A stretch of 64,000 bases of DNA from the NCBI GenBank assembly GCA_017531845.1, contig JAFXKI010000003.1, positions 96,354-160,353 on the forward strand. Reading direction: 5' to 3'. Of this stretch, positions 10,596 through 22,054 are shown in pieces. Source of the stretch: Opitutales bacterium. GTDB lineage: Bacteria > Verrucomicrobiota > Verrucomicrobiia > Opitutales > UBA953. Every line of letters begins with the position of its first letter. The first letter of the stretch is position 1. The notes under the pieces are model-generated. The model was not told where the DNA came from and ran no database searches. It saw only the letters and a program-made list of their open reading frames with translations. A program made the translations under genes and the position numbers.

Positions 10596-12089
10596 TTAAG
10601 CGATTTCTTCGACTGTAACGGTGTGAGCCGTGCCGTTGACCGTCATCGAAAGATTCGTAACGTTTCCGGCAAGGCTTGCACGCGCGGAAATCGACGGGAT
10701 CGCCGCAGGCGCAGTAACGGGTGCCGGAGCCGGAGCAGCGGGTTTCGGCTCTTCCTTCGGCGGGAAGTAGAGTTCCTTGACCTGTTGCGGGAACATCGCG
10801 TAGATGACGCAGTGTTCGTCGTCCGTCGGAAGATTGTTTTCCTTGAGTTCCTTGCGGAGATCGTCCATGCGCGGCTTGAGCAAGTCTGCCGGACGGCAGG
10901 AAATCGGATCTTTTTTCGTGCGTTCCGCAGCGAGCTTCTGAATTTCGGGATCGACCGGAGCCGGCGTTTGCCCGAAATAGCCGAGAGCAATGTCCATCGC
11001 GCCCGGAATAAACTGTTTCCAACGACCGAACTTGACGTTCATCGCCGCCTGCGTGCCAACGATCTGCGAAGTCGGCGTAACGAGCGGAATCCAGCCGAGC
11101 TTTTCGCGGATGTAAGGAATTTCCGCGCAGACTTCTTCGAACTTGTCTTCCATTTTGAGCTCTTTGAGCTGATTGCGGAAGTTCGAAAGCATCCCGCCCG
11201 GGACTTCGTAGCGGAGCGCGTCAATGTTGACGACTTCGTTCTTGTGGCTCGCAAACTTGGAAAGCTCTTCGTAGATGCCCTTTTCGTATTCGGAAATTTC
11301 TTCGATGAGCTTTGCGTCGTAGCTCGGGCAACGCGGATGACCTTTAAGAAGAGCCATCATGCGAGTGTGGTCCGGATGCGCCGTGCCGTCGGAGAACGGG
11401 CGAATTGCGACGTCCACCGCGTCCACGCCCGCGTCGATTGCCGCGAGGTAGGACGAAGCACCGAGCCCCGTCGTTTCGTGCGTATGGAACCAAACGGGCA
11501 CCTTCACGTTGTCCTTCAGCCCCTTAATAATATCGTAAGCCGCGCGCGGCGAAACGAGCCCCGCCATGTCTTTGAGGCAGATGCTGTTCACGCCCATTTC
11601 CGCGAGCGTGCAACCGAGCTTGATGAAGCCTTCGACGGTGTGCACCGGGCTGTTCGTGTAGCAAATCGTGCCTTGAGCTTCGCCGCCGGCTTTTTTCGTT
11701 GCTTCGATTGCCGTCTTCATGTTGCGCGGGTCATTGAGCGCGTCGAAAATACGAATCGTGTTCATGCCGTGCTTAACCGCCTGCGTCGCGAACGCGGTAA
11801 CGACATCGTCCGGCGACTGATTGTAGGCGACGATGTTTTGCCCGCGCATGAGCATCATGTGCGGGGTTTTCGTTTTGGCGCGGATTGCGTCGAGGCGCTT
11901 AAACGGAAATTCTTTGAGGAAGCGCAATCCGGCGTCGATGGAAGCGCCGCCCCAAGTTTCGAGGCGCCCGTAGCCGACGGCATCGAGCTTGTCCAAAATG
12001 GGAAGCATCTGCGCCGTGCTCATGCGCGTTGCCGCGAGCGACTGGTGAGCGTCGCGGAGAAGTGTACTGTTGAATACTACCGGTTTCAT
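10596..12089 (-). CDS. Biotin-dependent carboxyltransferase subunit (OadA / PycB / transcarboxylase 5S type)
   Basis: This enzyme moves a carboxyl group between a 2-oxoacid and carboxybiotin. The TIM barrel shows LLRDAHQS near residue 10, CLKDMAG (the carbamylated Lys) and WFHTHETTG (metal-binding His). A C-terminal PYC/OADA domain follows. The protein has 497 residues and ends at SMTVNGTAHTVTVEEIA, the strand that normally leads into a biotinyl domain. No MKM motif follows, so the biotin carrier must be a separate protein, as with the 5S subunit of methylmalonyl-CoA carboxytransferase. A role in propionate formation or oxaloacetate decarboxylation is inferred. ATG 12089 is used; an upstream TTG would add eight residues. 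No partner subunit is adjacent. Confidence 0.85.
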   Translation of the reverse strand: MKPVVFNSTLLRDAHQSLAATRMSTAQMLPILDKLDAVGYGRLETWGGASIDAGLRFLKEFPFKRLDAIRAKTKTPHMMLMRGQNIVAYNQSPDDVVTAFATQAVKHGMNTIRIFDALNDPRNMKTAIEATKKAGGEAQGTICYTNSPVHTVEGFIKLGCTLAEMGVNSICLKDMAGLVSPRAAYDIIKGLKDNVKVPVWFHTHETTGLGASSYLAAIDAGVDAVDVAIRPFSDGTAHPDHTRMMALLKGHPRCPSYDAKLIEEISEYEKGIYEELSKFASHKNEVVNIDALRYEVPGGMLSNFRNQLKELKMEDKFEEVCAEIPYIREKLGWIPLVTPTSQIVGTQAAMNVKFGRWKQFIPGAMDIALGYFGQTPAPVDPEIQKLAAERTKKDPISCRPADLLKPRMDDLRKELKENNLPTDDEHCVIYAMFPQQVKELYFPPKEEPKPAAPAPAPVTAPAAIPSISARASLAGNVTNLSMTVNGTAHTVTVEEIA

Positions 12090-12234
12090 AAATTGTTCGG
12101 GTAAAAGTTTCAAAAATGTCTTGTACGATTCTTGCCGTTCCCGCCACTTTTGTCGAGCTTTAACGCCGACGAATCACGGTATACTTTGCAAGAAAAATGC
12201 AGAAAAAGTCGCAGTTATTGTTTGGCAACAATGT

Positions 12235-12279
12235 AAAAAGCGTTCCCGCGAAAACAATTTTTCACGGGAACGCTTTTTT
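12235..12279 (-). terminator. Terminator of the rodZ-like gene, made of paired heptamers
   Basis: aaaaagcgttcccg (12235-12248) pairs with cgggaacgcttttt (12265-12278) around a 16-nt loop. It lies 14 bp beyond the stop codon of the minus-strand gene at 12293. The stem core is an inverted pair of the dispersed heptamer. Confidence 0.85.
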
Positions 12280-12292
12280 CGAAAACGAAGGA

Positions 12293-13138
12293 CTAACGAT
12301 TAACGGAATAGGGATCGGCGGTCCACCAGTTCCCTTCGTTGGAAAACGCTGCGCTTTTCTCGTCGGCATCGGTAAACTTCACGGGAACGTTGGCATCGGT
12401 TGCCGCCTTGAGTGCGTCGCGCGAGGGGAAGCGGATTTCAAGATTCCGGTTTCCGGTGTCCCGAATTTCCAAGACGCCGCGAGCTTTCAAGATCATCGGG
12501 CGGTTTTCGGAAATTTGAACATTATTCAAAACCGCCGCACGTTGCGACCTCGCCGCACCGAAACGGTCCGTAATTGTAACGAGCTGCGGAACTTTCGAGA
12601 TAAGCTGAAATTCGTAGGTTTGCGTGTCCGGAGTAGAAACGGAGGACGTGCTTACCGTTTCGACAGGATCGTCATCCCCGCCAAGCATGCTGATACCGAC
12701 GGCGACACTGACGAGCACCAACAAAACGGCGACAATCGCCACGACGAGGCGGCTTCCGCCGGCACTCATCCATTTCCCGAAGGAGAATGCTTCTTTGTTA
12801 GAGGAAAAAACGCTTCCGCCGTCGACACCGGAGGCGGTCCCGGTAGCGGTATTTTCCCCGCCGAGATGGGAGCGATGTCCGCTGCGGGAACTTGCGCTGT
12901 GAAAGCTCAGGCTTGTGCGAAATTCCGCCACGAGGCGATCGGCATCGAGCTTCAGGTATTTCGCGTAGATGCGCAAGAAGCCCACTTTGTAAACGTCGGC
13001 AAGCTTTATGCGTTCCGGAGCGTTTTCCTCAAGCGCGGCGAGAAAATCACTACGAATCTTCGTCGCTTCCGCCGCGCTACGAATATCGATTCCAAAATTT
13101 TTGCGTGCCTCCGTGAGGCGTTCTCCGATGGTTGCCAT
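12293..13138 (-). CDS. RodZ-like membrane protein with N-terminal HTH
   Basis: RodZ proteins link MreB filaments to the membrane and set rod shape. Here residues 1-90 form a helix-turn-helix domain (IGERLTEARKNFGIDIRSAA onward, with KVGFLRIYAKYLKLD). A single membrane segment (VVAIVAVLLVLVSVAVGISM) lies near residue 140, followed by a beta-rich domain of the DUF4115 type outside the cytoplasm. At 281 residues it is slightly shorter than E. coli RodZ (337). It lies 67 bp downstream of hprK in the same direction. A transcription-factor role for the HTH is not expected in this family. Called RodZ-like by architecture. Confidence 0.75.
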   Translation of the reverse strand: MATIGERLTEARKNFGIDIRSAAEATKIRSDFLAALEENAPERIKLADVYKVGFLRIYAKYLKLDADRLVAEFRTSLSFHSASSRSGHRSHLGGENTATGTASGVDGGSVFSSNKEAFSFGKWMSAGGSRLVVAIVAVLLVLVSVAVGISMLGGDDDPVETVSTSSVSTPDTQTYEFQLISKVPQLVTITDRFGAARSQRAAVLNNVQISENRPMILKARGVLEIRDTGNRNLEIRFPSRDALKAATDANVPVKFTDADEKSAAFSNEGNWWTADPYSVNR

Positions 13139-13205
13139 AGATGAATAACGAAAGACTTATTAAATTCCTGCCGACTTCGACTGACAATGTTTTTTTAGTC
13201 TTTTG

Positions 13206-14258
13206 CTATGCACCCGACGTTCCCGGGCTTCCCATGGCGGAAAGTAATCGCTCGTTCAGTTCCTGAGCGGGGTCGTGTCCCATTTCGCGTAGTGTATGAA
13301 CCATTACGGCGACTTCGACCAAGCGTGCCATATCACGTCCCGAACGTACCGCCAGCTGAATTTTCGGAATCCGCTTTCCCAAAACTTCAAACGCCTGCGT
13401 CTCCATGCCGGTACGTTCCTCTTCCATGCCGTCTTTCCAATGAACCAGGGAAACAACCAAATCGATGCGCTTGGAACGGCGAACGGAACGCACACCGAAC
13501 ATGCTGGCGACATTGATAATTCCGATTCCCCGGCACTCCATAAAACCGTAGTTAAGCTCTTTTGATGAACCGATGAGTGTGTTATCGCCGACGAGCCGCA
13601 CCGTTACGTAATCGTCTGCGACCAGCAGGTATCCGCGCTCAATCAGTGCCAACGCGCACTCACTTTTCCCGACGCCGCTTTCTCCGCGAATCAAAACGCC
13701 CTTCCCGCGCACTTCCATCAGCGTGCCGTGAATATTCGTAACGGGCGCAAATTCCTGATCGAGCAACATTGTTGCCTCTGCCGTAAAATCCTTTGATTTG
13801 AGACGGGAACGCAAGACGGGAACGCCAAACGAGTTTGCGAGATCAATCATCGAAGGCGTCGGGCGCAGTCCGCGCGAAACAATGATTCCGGGAATACCCT
13901 TGGCAAAAATTTCTTCGAGCAAAACCATCTGCGTTTCCGGGCGCAAATCGCTCAAATAGGAAATTTCACCCGCGCCGAAAAGCTGAAGCCGGCGATTCCC
14001 GAAATGTTTGAAATAGCCGGTCAGAGCCAACGCGGGGCGGTTTAAAGACTTCTCCCCGATAACGTTGTCCAACCCTTTTTCGCCGGCAACGAGTTCGATG
14101 TCGAGCCGGTCTTTCGCGCTGCGGTAAAAATCGCGCACGGTAACCAGATGTTGGCGATGAACGGTTTCCACGCGTTCGGCTTTCACATCGTCAAATCCGA
14201 GAGAATCGGAAGAGAGCGATTCCATGGGGTCATTGCTCGCAAATAAGCTTTCGGACAT
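13206..14258 (-). CDS. hprK: HPr kinase/phosphorylase
   Basis: HprK phosphorylates and dephosphorylates Ser46 of HPr in carbon regulation. The N-terminal domain covers about residues 35-165. The kinase domain carries the P-loop GESGVGKS at 192-199, followed by ECALALIERGYLLVADD, and the family signature ECRGIGIINVASMFG near 240. It has 350 residues, against about 310 usually, because of a 30-residue N-terminal extension. No HPr or PTS gene is visible nearby. Related phyla keep hprK without a full sugar PTS. It is divergent from galK, with a shared 184-bp promoter region. Confidence 0.93.
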   Translation of the reverse strand: MSESLFASNDPMESLSSDSLGFDDVKAERVETVHRQHLVTVRDFYRSAKDRLDIELVAGEKGLDNVIGEKSLNRPALALTGYFKHFGNRRLQLFGAGEISYLSDLRPETQMVLLEEIFAKGIPGIIVSRGLRPTPSMIDLANSFGVPVLRSRLKSKDFTAEATMLLDQEFAPVTNIHGTLMEVRGKGVLIRGESGVGKSECALALIERGYLLVADDYVTVRLVGDNTLIGSSKELNYGFMECRGIGIINVASMFGVRSVRRSKRIDLVVSLVHWKDGMEEERTGMETQAFEVLGKRIPKIQLAVRSGRDMARLVEVAVMVHTLREMGHDPAQELNERLLSAMGSPGTSGA

Positions 14259-14363
14259 AGCACTGACAAAGTTAACTTCTCCGAGCCCGGAATGGCAACG
14301 TGTTTTTGATTGAAAAAAGCGAACGGGAACGCCCGAAAAACGCCCCTTCCGTTAAATTTCTGT

Positions 14364-14392
14364 TTGGCGGAAGCGGCGAAAAAGCTTAGAAT
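14364..14392 (+). promoter_or_regulatory. Candidate galK promoter
   Basis: TTGGCG (14364-14369) and TAGAAT (14387-14392) are separated by 17 bp, a sigma70-like arrangement about 50 bp before the galK start. It is a sequence match only. Confidence 0.4.
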
Positions 14393-14442
14393 TTCGGTAC
14401 TTTTCAACGTAAACGTCTTAACTACCAAAATCCCCCTCAGCT

Positions 14443-15594
14443 ATGAGCATTCAGGAATTCTTCCAATCTCAATTCAACGCAGCCCCCGAAGCCGTTGCAC
14501 AAGCACCGGGACGCCTCGAATTTATCGGCAACCACGTCGATTACAACAAGGGGCTCGTCATGGGTGTTGCCATCGACAAGCATATTTCCGTCGCCGTTTC
14601 GCTTCGCGATGACGACGAAATTCACATGGCGAGCGCGGGCTTGAACGCAACGGGAACGGTCAAGCTCAACGAAGTTTGCCTGCAAAAAGGTCCGCAAGCC
14701 TTCATGAATTACCCGCTCGGCGTTTTTGAAATGCTCCGCAAAGCGGGAATGAAAGCTGACCGCGGCTTCAATCTTGCAGACGCGTCAACCGTGCCGACGG
14801 GTGCCGGCGTCAGCTCCTCTGCCGCGATTGAACTCGCGACCGCCTACGCGCTTTGCAAAATCTACAATTTCCCGATGTCGAAAATCGATATCGTGCGCAC
14901 GGGACAAAAAGCGGAAAACATCTTCGTCGGCATGCCTTGCGGCATTCTCGACCAAGGCGTTTCCGGATTCGGCGAAAAAGACGCGATTGTGCGCATTGAC
15001 TGCAAAACGGAAGAATTTTCCACTCGCCCGATTCCGGCGGGAACGGTCTTCTGGGTTTTCAATTCGATGGTCAAACACGCCCTCGTTGCCGGAGACTACG
15101 CCAAGCGCCACGCATCCTGCATGAACGCGGCCGCCGAAATCGGCAAATATAACGGGAAAATTCAATGCCTCGCTGACGCTACGCCGAGTGCCGTGGAAGC
15201 CTGCCGCAGTAAGCTTTCCGAGGAAGATTACAAACGCGCCATGCACGTCGTTGCCGAGAATGCCCGCGTTGTTGAAATGGAACACGCCCTCGCCGCCGGC
15301 GACCTCAACGCTGTCGGTGATTTGCTGAAAGCCTCGCATGCGAGCTCGCGAGATCTGTTTGAAAATTCATGCCCGGAAATTGATTTTCTTGTAGCCGAAC
15401 TCAGTGCGCAGCCGAACGTCTACGGAGCACGCTTGAGCGGCGGCGGCTTTGGCGGAATTTCGATTGCGCTCACGAACGGAGATTTCACGGAAGCGCAAGC
15501 TGAAAAAGTTGCAGACGCTTTTGAAGCCAAATTCGGCAAGCGTCCGAAATACTTCAAAACGACTATCGGCACCGGAGCCGGACTCATCGGATAG
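14443..15594 (+). CDS. galK: Galactokinase (GHMP kinase family)
   Basis: Galactokinase makes galactose 1-phosphate from galactose and ATP in the Leloir pathway. The signature APGRLEFIGNHVDYNKG is at residues 21-37, the GHMP ATP-binding motif VPTGAGVSSSAA near 116, and MPCGILDQG near 164 supplies the catalytic Asp. In the first motif the usual GEHTDYN is GNHVDYN, so a conserved sugar-contacting Glu is Asn and the exact sugar is less certain. It has 383 residues, as expected. It is followed by a bidirectional terminator shared with the beta-galactosidase genes, which supply its substrate. Confidence 0.85.
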   Translation: MSIQEFFQSQFNAAPEAVAQAPGRLEFIGNHVDYNKGLVMGVAIDKHISVAVSLRDDDEIHMASAGLNATGTVKLNEVCLQKGPQAFMNYPLGVFEMLRKAGMKADRGFNLADASTVPTGAGVSSSAAIELATAYALCKIYNFPMSKIDIVRTGQKAENIFVGMPCGILDQGVSGFGEKDAIVRIDCKTEEFSTRPIPAGTVFWVFNSMVKHALVAGDYAKRHASCMNAAAEIGKYNGKIQCLADATPSAVEACRSKLSEEDYKRAMHVVAENARVVEMEHALAAGDLNAVGDLLKASHASSRDLFENSCPEIDFLVAELSAQPNVYGARLSGGGFGGISIALTNGDFTEAQAEKVADAFEAKFGKRPKYFKTTIGTGAGLIG

Positions 15595-15622
15595 GCGCGT
15601 TCCCGCCGTTTTTACACAACAA

Positions 15623-15660
15623 AAAAAAGCGTTCCCGTTTTCACGCGGGAACGCTTTTTT
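15623..15660. terminator. Bidirectional terminator after galK, made of paired heptamers
   Basis: aaaaaagcgttcccg (15623-15637) pairs perfectly with cgggaacgctttttt (15646-15660) over an 8-nt loop. It separates the convergent galK and beta-galactosidase genes and can end both transcripts. Confidence 0.9.
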
Positions 15661-15695
15661 TATCGCGTCAAGGTGAGGTTCTACGCACCTAAACT

Positions 15696-17489
15696 TTATT
15701 TTTCCAAAACGGAAAATTCGGCACCGGCACCGTAAATCCCGCCGCTTTGCGAAGAAAGTGCACGAAAACGAATGAAGCGCGCCGCCACCGGAGCCGGGAA
15801 AATCACGCGCTTTTCTTCCTTATCAGCGGAGAAGTTGCCCGTCGCGACAGCCGTTCCCCAGGTTTTCCCGTCGTTGCTGACGAAAATCTCGTAACCTTTG
15901 ACGTCGCCGTTTGTGCTGTCCTGGCGCGGCAAGTAACTCACGCCCTTAATCGTTTTGACTTCGCCGATATCGAAATCGATTTCGTGCGGATAGTCCGCCT
16001 GTGTTACGGAATACGCCGTATGCCAAATCGTTGCGGGGTCGCCGTCAGTCAGGTTTGCTGCCGCTTCTGCTCCGCTGTTTTCCGAGCTGGCGTAAACAAC
16101 TTGGGTGCGGACTTTTTCGATTTTCGGGAACGTCAATTCCGTTTTAATGTCCGGCAAATCCTCAAAGCGCGCGGAAATCGTTCCGCCATCCTTAAGAGGA
16201 ATCGTTCCCGTGTAAACCTGCTCGGGTGCACCGTTGACGGAAACGAGAATTTTTGCGTCCGCTTTTCTGGACGAAACGGAAACGACTCCGTTTTCGCTGC
16301 GCGTGACGGAAATCGGCACGGCACCGGACGGCGAAACATTTGCAGAAGAAACCAACTCATACGGACTTTCCACCGGGCGGATGATGAAGCCGAAATCCGT
16401 CGGAGCGGCAAAAACTTTGTCGCGTTTTTCCGTATCGGGACCGCAACTTGCGCCTCCGAGCCCGCGCACGCCGACATCGAGATTGAGCGTCGTCGCCGTC
16501 GAATTGGCAACTTTGTCCTCGAGTTTAAACGGATTGGTCGCAAAAAGCAGGTCGAGTGCTTTTACCGGCAAGGCCTGAGCGGAAAACGTGCCGTCGCTTG
16601 CAACGAAGATTGCGCCCTGTCCCTTACCGTTTAAAAGCGAGCACCAACGGACGTCTTCGTGATTCCCCATTTCCTGCGGCTTGGTGTAATTCGTCATTTG
16701 CTTGGCAACGCTCGTTCCGTGAATCGCGATAAACGCACCGGACTGACGGTCGGCGTAGTTTTCCTGCGGACCGCGCCCGTAATAGACGAACGTGGAATAA
16801 TCGGCGGGAACGTCCAACGTATAACCGAGACGAGGAAGATCGAAATTCGGTTTATTCGAGGTGATATTTGCGGCGAGCTCCACGGAACCGTCCGGGTAAA
16901 CCGTCCAGATTTGCTGCGTTGTAAACGCTAAATCATCCTGACCCAGTTCGCGTCCGAGTTCGATTTTCATCGGAGTTCCGTTGGTGGCGCTTCCGTATTG
17001 AATCATCGGATCGCCTTTGAGTTCACCGGCATTTTTACCCTGCGAGCGCACGAGCACGGAAAGCGTAACCGTTCCGTCCGCATTTTTCACGAACGAAGGT
17101 TTTCCGAGAACCTCATGCTTCATGTCGAAAAGCCCTTGCTGAAACCAATTGCGATACGCCCAGCCGTCGTTGTTCACGATGGCTCGAAACGCGTTCAGCT
17201 TCGGACCGTTCCCGTCAACGATGACGGATTTTCCGCCGTAGACGAGGCTTTCGAGCGTTCCCGTTTTTTTGGAAAAACGCGCTGCGAAATTCGTTCCCTG
17301 CACGATAAAGGAAGTTTCCGTTTCCGTCGCAGAAAGCGGAGCACTCACCGACGGTTGCTGCTCGGCTTCGACTGCGGGAACGTCGGCAACAGCCGCCGCC
17401 TGCGGTTCCGCTTCGTTGCAACCCGTAAACGCTGCAAGCGCGAGCGCGGCAAGCATCGCGGGAACGCTGTATTTCAAATTTTTCTTCAT
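15696..17489 (-). CDS. Lipoprotein with beta-galactosidase small-subunit domain and discoidin domain
   Basis: The protein opens with a lipoprotein signal (ALALAAFTGC, Cys near residue 23). Residues of about 60-340 match domain 5 of GH2 beta-galactosidases (Bgal_small_N: FAARFSKKTGTLESLVYGG, then GPKLNAFRAIVNNDGW). This is the part missing from the gene just upstream. A middle beta-domain and a C-terminal F5/8 type C (CBM32-like) domain, about 465-597, follow. ATG 17489 gives 597 residues. It lies 31 bp after the large-subunit gene, and a rare purine-rich GGAG is seen 14 bp before its start. It is best read as the anchored small subunit of a split galactosidase. Confidence 0.8.
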   Translation of the reverse strand: MKKNLKYSVPAMLAALALAAFTGCNEAEPQAAAVADVPAVEAEQQPSVSAPLSATETETSFIVQGTNFAARFSKKTGTLESLVYGGKSVIVDGNGPKLNAFRAIVNNDGWAYRNWFQQGLFDMKHEVLGKPSFVKNADGTVTLSVLVRSQGKNAGELKGDPMIQYGSATNGTPMKIELGRELGQDDLAFTTQQIWTVYPDGSVELAANITSNKPNFDLPRLGYTLDVPADYSTFVYYGRGPQENYADRQSGAFIAIHGTSVAKQMTNYTKPQEMGNHEDVRWCSLLNGKGQGAIFVASDGTFSAQALPVKALDLLFATNPFKLEDKVANSTATTLNLDVGVRGLGGASCGPDTEKRDKVFAAPTDFGFIIRPVESPYELVSSANVSPSGAVPISVTRSENGVVSVSSRKADAKILVSVNGAPEQVYTGTIPLKDGGTISARFEDLPDIKTELTFPKIEKVRTQVVYASSENSGAEAAANLTDGDPATIWHTAYSVTQADYPHEIDFDIGEVKTIKGVSYLPRQDSTNGDVKGYEIFVSNDGKTWGTAVATGNFSADKEEKRVIFPAPVAARFIRFRALSSQSGGIYGAGAEFSVLEK

Positions 17490-17520
17490 AGTCAAAAAAA
17501 TATCTCCGATTGAGGTTGGT

Positions 17521-20110
<2,590 letters not shown>

Positions 20111-20116
20111 ATTTTA

Positions 20117-20227
20117 GAACGTGTGTTTATTTTTTTTTCAACACATCAAGTGTTAGAGGTTAATAGAGAGAAATAAAGTCAATATGGCTGCCGCCGGAAA
20201 GCTCTTGGGGTTTTCCGGCGGTTTTTA
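20117..20227 (+). ncRNA. Candidate small RNA between yifB and the beta-galactosidase genes
   Basis: Both flanking genes lie on the minus strand, yet a plus-strand promoter-like pair (20083-20110) is followed about 80 bp later by a strong plus-strand terminator (20191-20227). The enclosed 110 nt has no convincing open frame; an ATG at 20184 only runs into the antisense of yifB. No known RNA family is recognised. The terminator would overlap the end of yifB mRNA by few bases, so antisense pairing is limited. Confidence 0.35.
20191..20227 (+). terminator. Plus-strand intrinsic terminator
   Basis: A perfect 10-bp stem, ccgccggaaa (20191-20200) with tttccggcgg (20212-20221), is followed by tttttattc. 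The T tract is only on the plus side, so it does not fit the minus-strand yifB. Confidence 0.75.
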
Positions 20228-20237
20228 TTCTTTTTTT

Positions 20238-21773
20238 TCAAAAGTACTGTGTGTTGCGGTCAAGACTTCGATAATTGATGGCTTCGAGAAGCTGCGGTGT
20301 TTCGATGTTTTGCGTTCCCGCGAGGTCTGCGATTGTCCGTGCCACCTTTAAAATACGGTCGTAAGCGCGAGCGGAAAGCCCCAGTTTTTCCATGGCACGT
20401 TGTAAAACTAATCCCTGCTCGGGAGCCAGCGCACAAACGTCGCGCAGGTGCTTTGACGTCATTTGCGCATTGCTACGGAGCGGCGTTCCCGCGAAACGGC
20501 GTTTCTGGATTCTGCGGGCGGCGGAAATGCGTTCCCGCATCTCGGCTGAAGATTCCCCGGGAGCGGCGGTGCGTAATTCGTCTATCGAAAGCGCGGGAGC
20601 TTCCACGTGAATATCAATTCTGTCCAGCAATGGACCGGACAAACGGGAACGGTAACGCTGAATCTGCACGGGAGAGCATCGGCATTGGCGCGATTTATCG
20701 CCAAGGTAGCCGCAGGGACAAGGATTCATTGCCGCAACCAGCATAAAGCGGCTCGGCAAAGTGATTTTCCCCGCCGCGCGGGAAATGCTGACCTCGCCGT
20801 CCTCGAGCGGTTGGCGCATAACTTCCAATGCCGAACGTTTAAACTCGGGAAATTCGTCGAGGAAAAGCACTCCGTTGTGCGCGAGAGAAATTTCTCCGGG
20901 ACCGGGAACGCTCCCGCCACCGATGAGCCCGACATCGGAAATCGTGTGGTGCGGGCACCGAAACGGACGCATGAAAAATCGGTTTTCGTCGGAAAGAGAA
21001 ATTCCGGCGGCGGAATGAATGCCCAAAATTTCCAAAAATTCGTCTATCGAGGGCTCCGGCAAAATCGTCGGAATGCGTTTTGCAATCATGCTTTTTCCGG
21101 AGCCGGGCGAGCCGATCATCAAAAGATTGTGCCCGCCGGCGACGGCGACTTCCACCGCACGGCGCACCTGTGTTTGCCCCTTCACTTCGGAAAAATCGAC
21201 GCCGAATGCGTTCCCGCGCATGCGAAACGGGCTTTTTTCCGATGAAAGCGGAGTGATTTCCAAATCTCCGTTGAGAAATTTTACGCACTCTGAAAGCGTT
21301 TCTACCGGGAAAACTTTTACGCCTTCGACTAACGCTGCTTCCTCGGCGGATTTTTTCGGCAAAATCAAATCCCGCCCTTCCCTGCGTGCAAGCAACGCCA
21401 GTGAAACGCCGCCGCGCACGGAGCGCACGTTCCCGTTCAGGCTAAGCTCGCCCGCAATGACAAAATTTTCCAACCGGGAAAAATCCATTTGCTTTGAACT
21501 CGCCAAAATAGACAACGCTATCGGCAAATCATAAATCGGACCTTCCTTGCGTATGTCTCCGGGAGCGAGATTGATAACCGTGCGCGTATCCGTCAGAGAA
21601 AATCCGCCGTTCATCAAAGCCGCCGTTACGCGCTCCGTGGATTCTTTGACCGCCGCATCCGGCAAGCCGACGACGCGCAACCCGGGATCGCCGAACAAGC
21701 CGGACTTCATTTCAACCTGCACGGGCAAAGCTTCAATACCGATAAGAGATCCGGAATAAACTATTACAAACAT
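20238..21773 (-). CDS. comM: YifB/ComM family Mg-chelatase-like AAA+ ATPase
   Basis: In Vibrio and Haemophilus, ComM is a helicase that promotes branch migration when transformed DNA is integrated. The 511-residue protein starts [19 protein letters not shown], as in the family. It has an N-terminal Lon-like fold, Walker [11 protein letters not shown] near 225, and the cysteine-bearing segment [14 protein letters not shown] near 360, followed by [13 protein letters not shown] 21773 is preferred over upstream starts because it aligns with family N termini. Its presence together with the uptake-like heptamer is the only competence-related gene link in this window. Confidence 0.9.
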   Translation of the reverse strand: MFVIVYSGSLIGIEALPVQVEMKSGLFGDPGLRVVGLPDAAVKESTERVTAALMNGGFSLTDTRTVINLAPGDIRKEGPIYDLPIALSILASSKQMDFSRLENFVIAGELSLNGNVRSVRGGVSLALLARREGRDLILPKKSAEEAALVEGVKVFPVETLSECVKFLNGDLEITPLSSEKSPFRMRGNAFGVDFSEVKGQTQVRRAVEVAVAGGHNLLMIGSPGSGKSMIAKRIPTILPEPSIDEFLEILGIHSAAGISLSDENRFFMRPFRCPHHTISDVGLIGGGSVPGPGEISLAHNGVLFLDEFPEFKRSALEVMRQPLEDGEVSISRAAGKITLPSRFMLVAAMNPCPCGYLGDKSRQCRCSPVQIQRYRSRLSGPLLDRIDIHVEAPALSIDELRTAAPGESSAEMRERISAARRIQKRRFAGTPLRSNAQMTSKHLRDVCALAPEQGLVLQRAMEKLGLSARAYDRILKVARTIADLAGTQNIETPQLLEAINYRSLDRNTQYF

Positions 21774-22054
21774 TACGAAAATCGTAGAAATTGAAACAAT
21801 TTTCGTCAAATTTCAATTTAACGAGCAGATACCGGAACTTCGGCAGAAGCTGAAACCTTAGAAATTTTCTCTTTCATCTTTCATATTACATAAGAGTAAA
21901 GCGCCCCCGCGAAGCCGATTGAAAATGTTTCAAATTCTCAGATCTTCGGCATTTAGCAAACACAACGCGTCTGCTACATTTCAACTTGCGGGAACGCCCG
22001 CAAAATCCATTTTTTCCTCGCAAAGAAAATACGGTGGCGGTAGCTTCGTGCGCC

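Noticed and set aside
10554..12104. A 516-residue plus-strand frame opposite the carboxyltransferase gene
   Set aside because: Antisense shadow of a strongly conserved gene; composition unlike a real protein.
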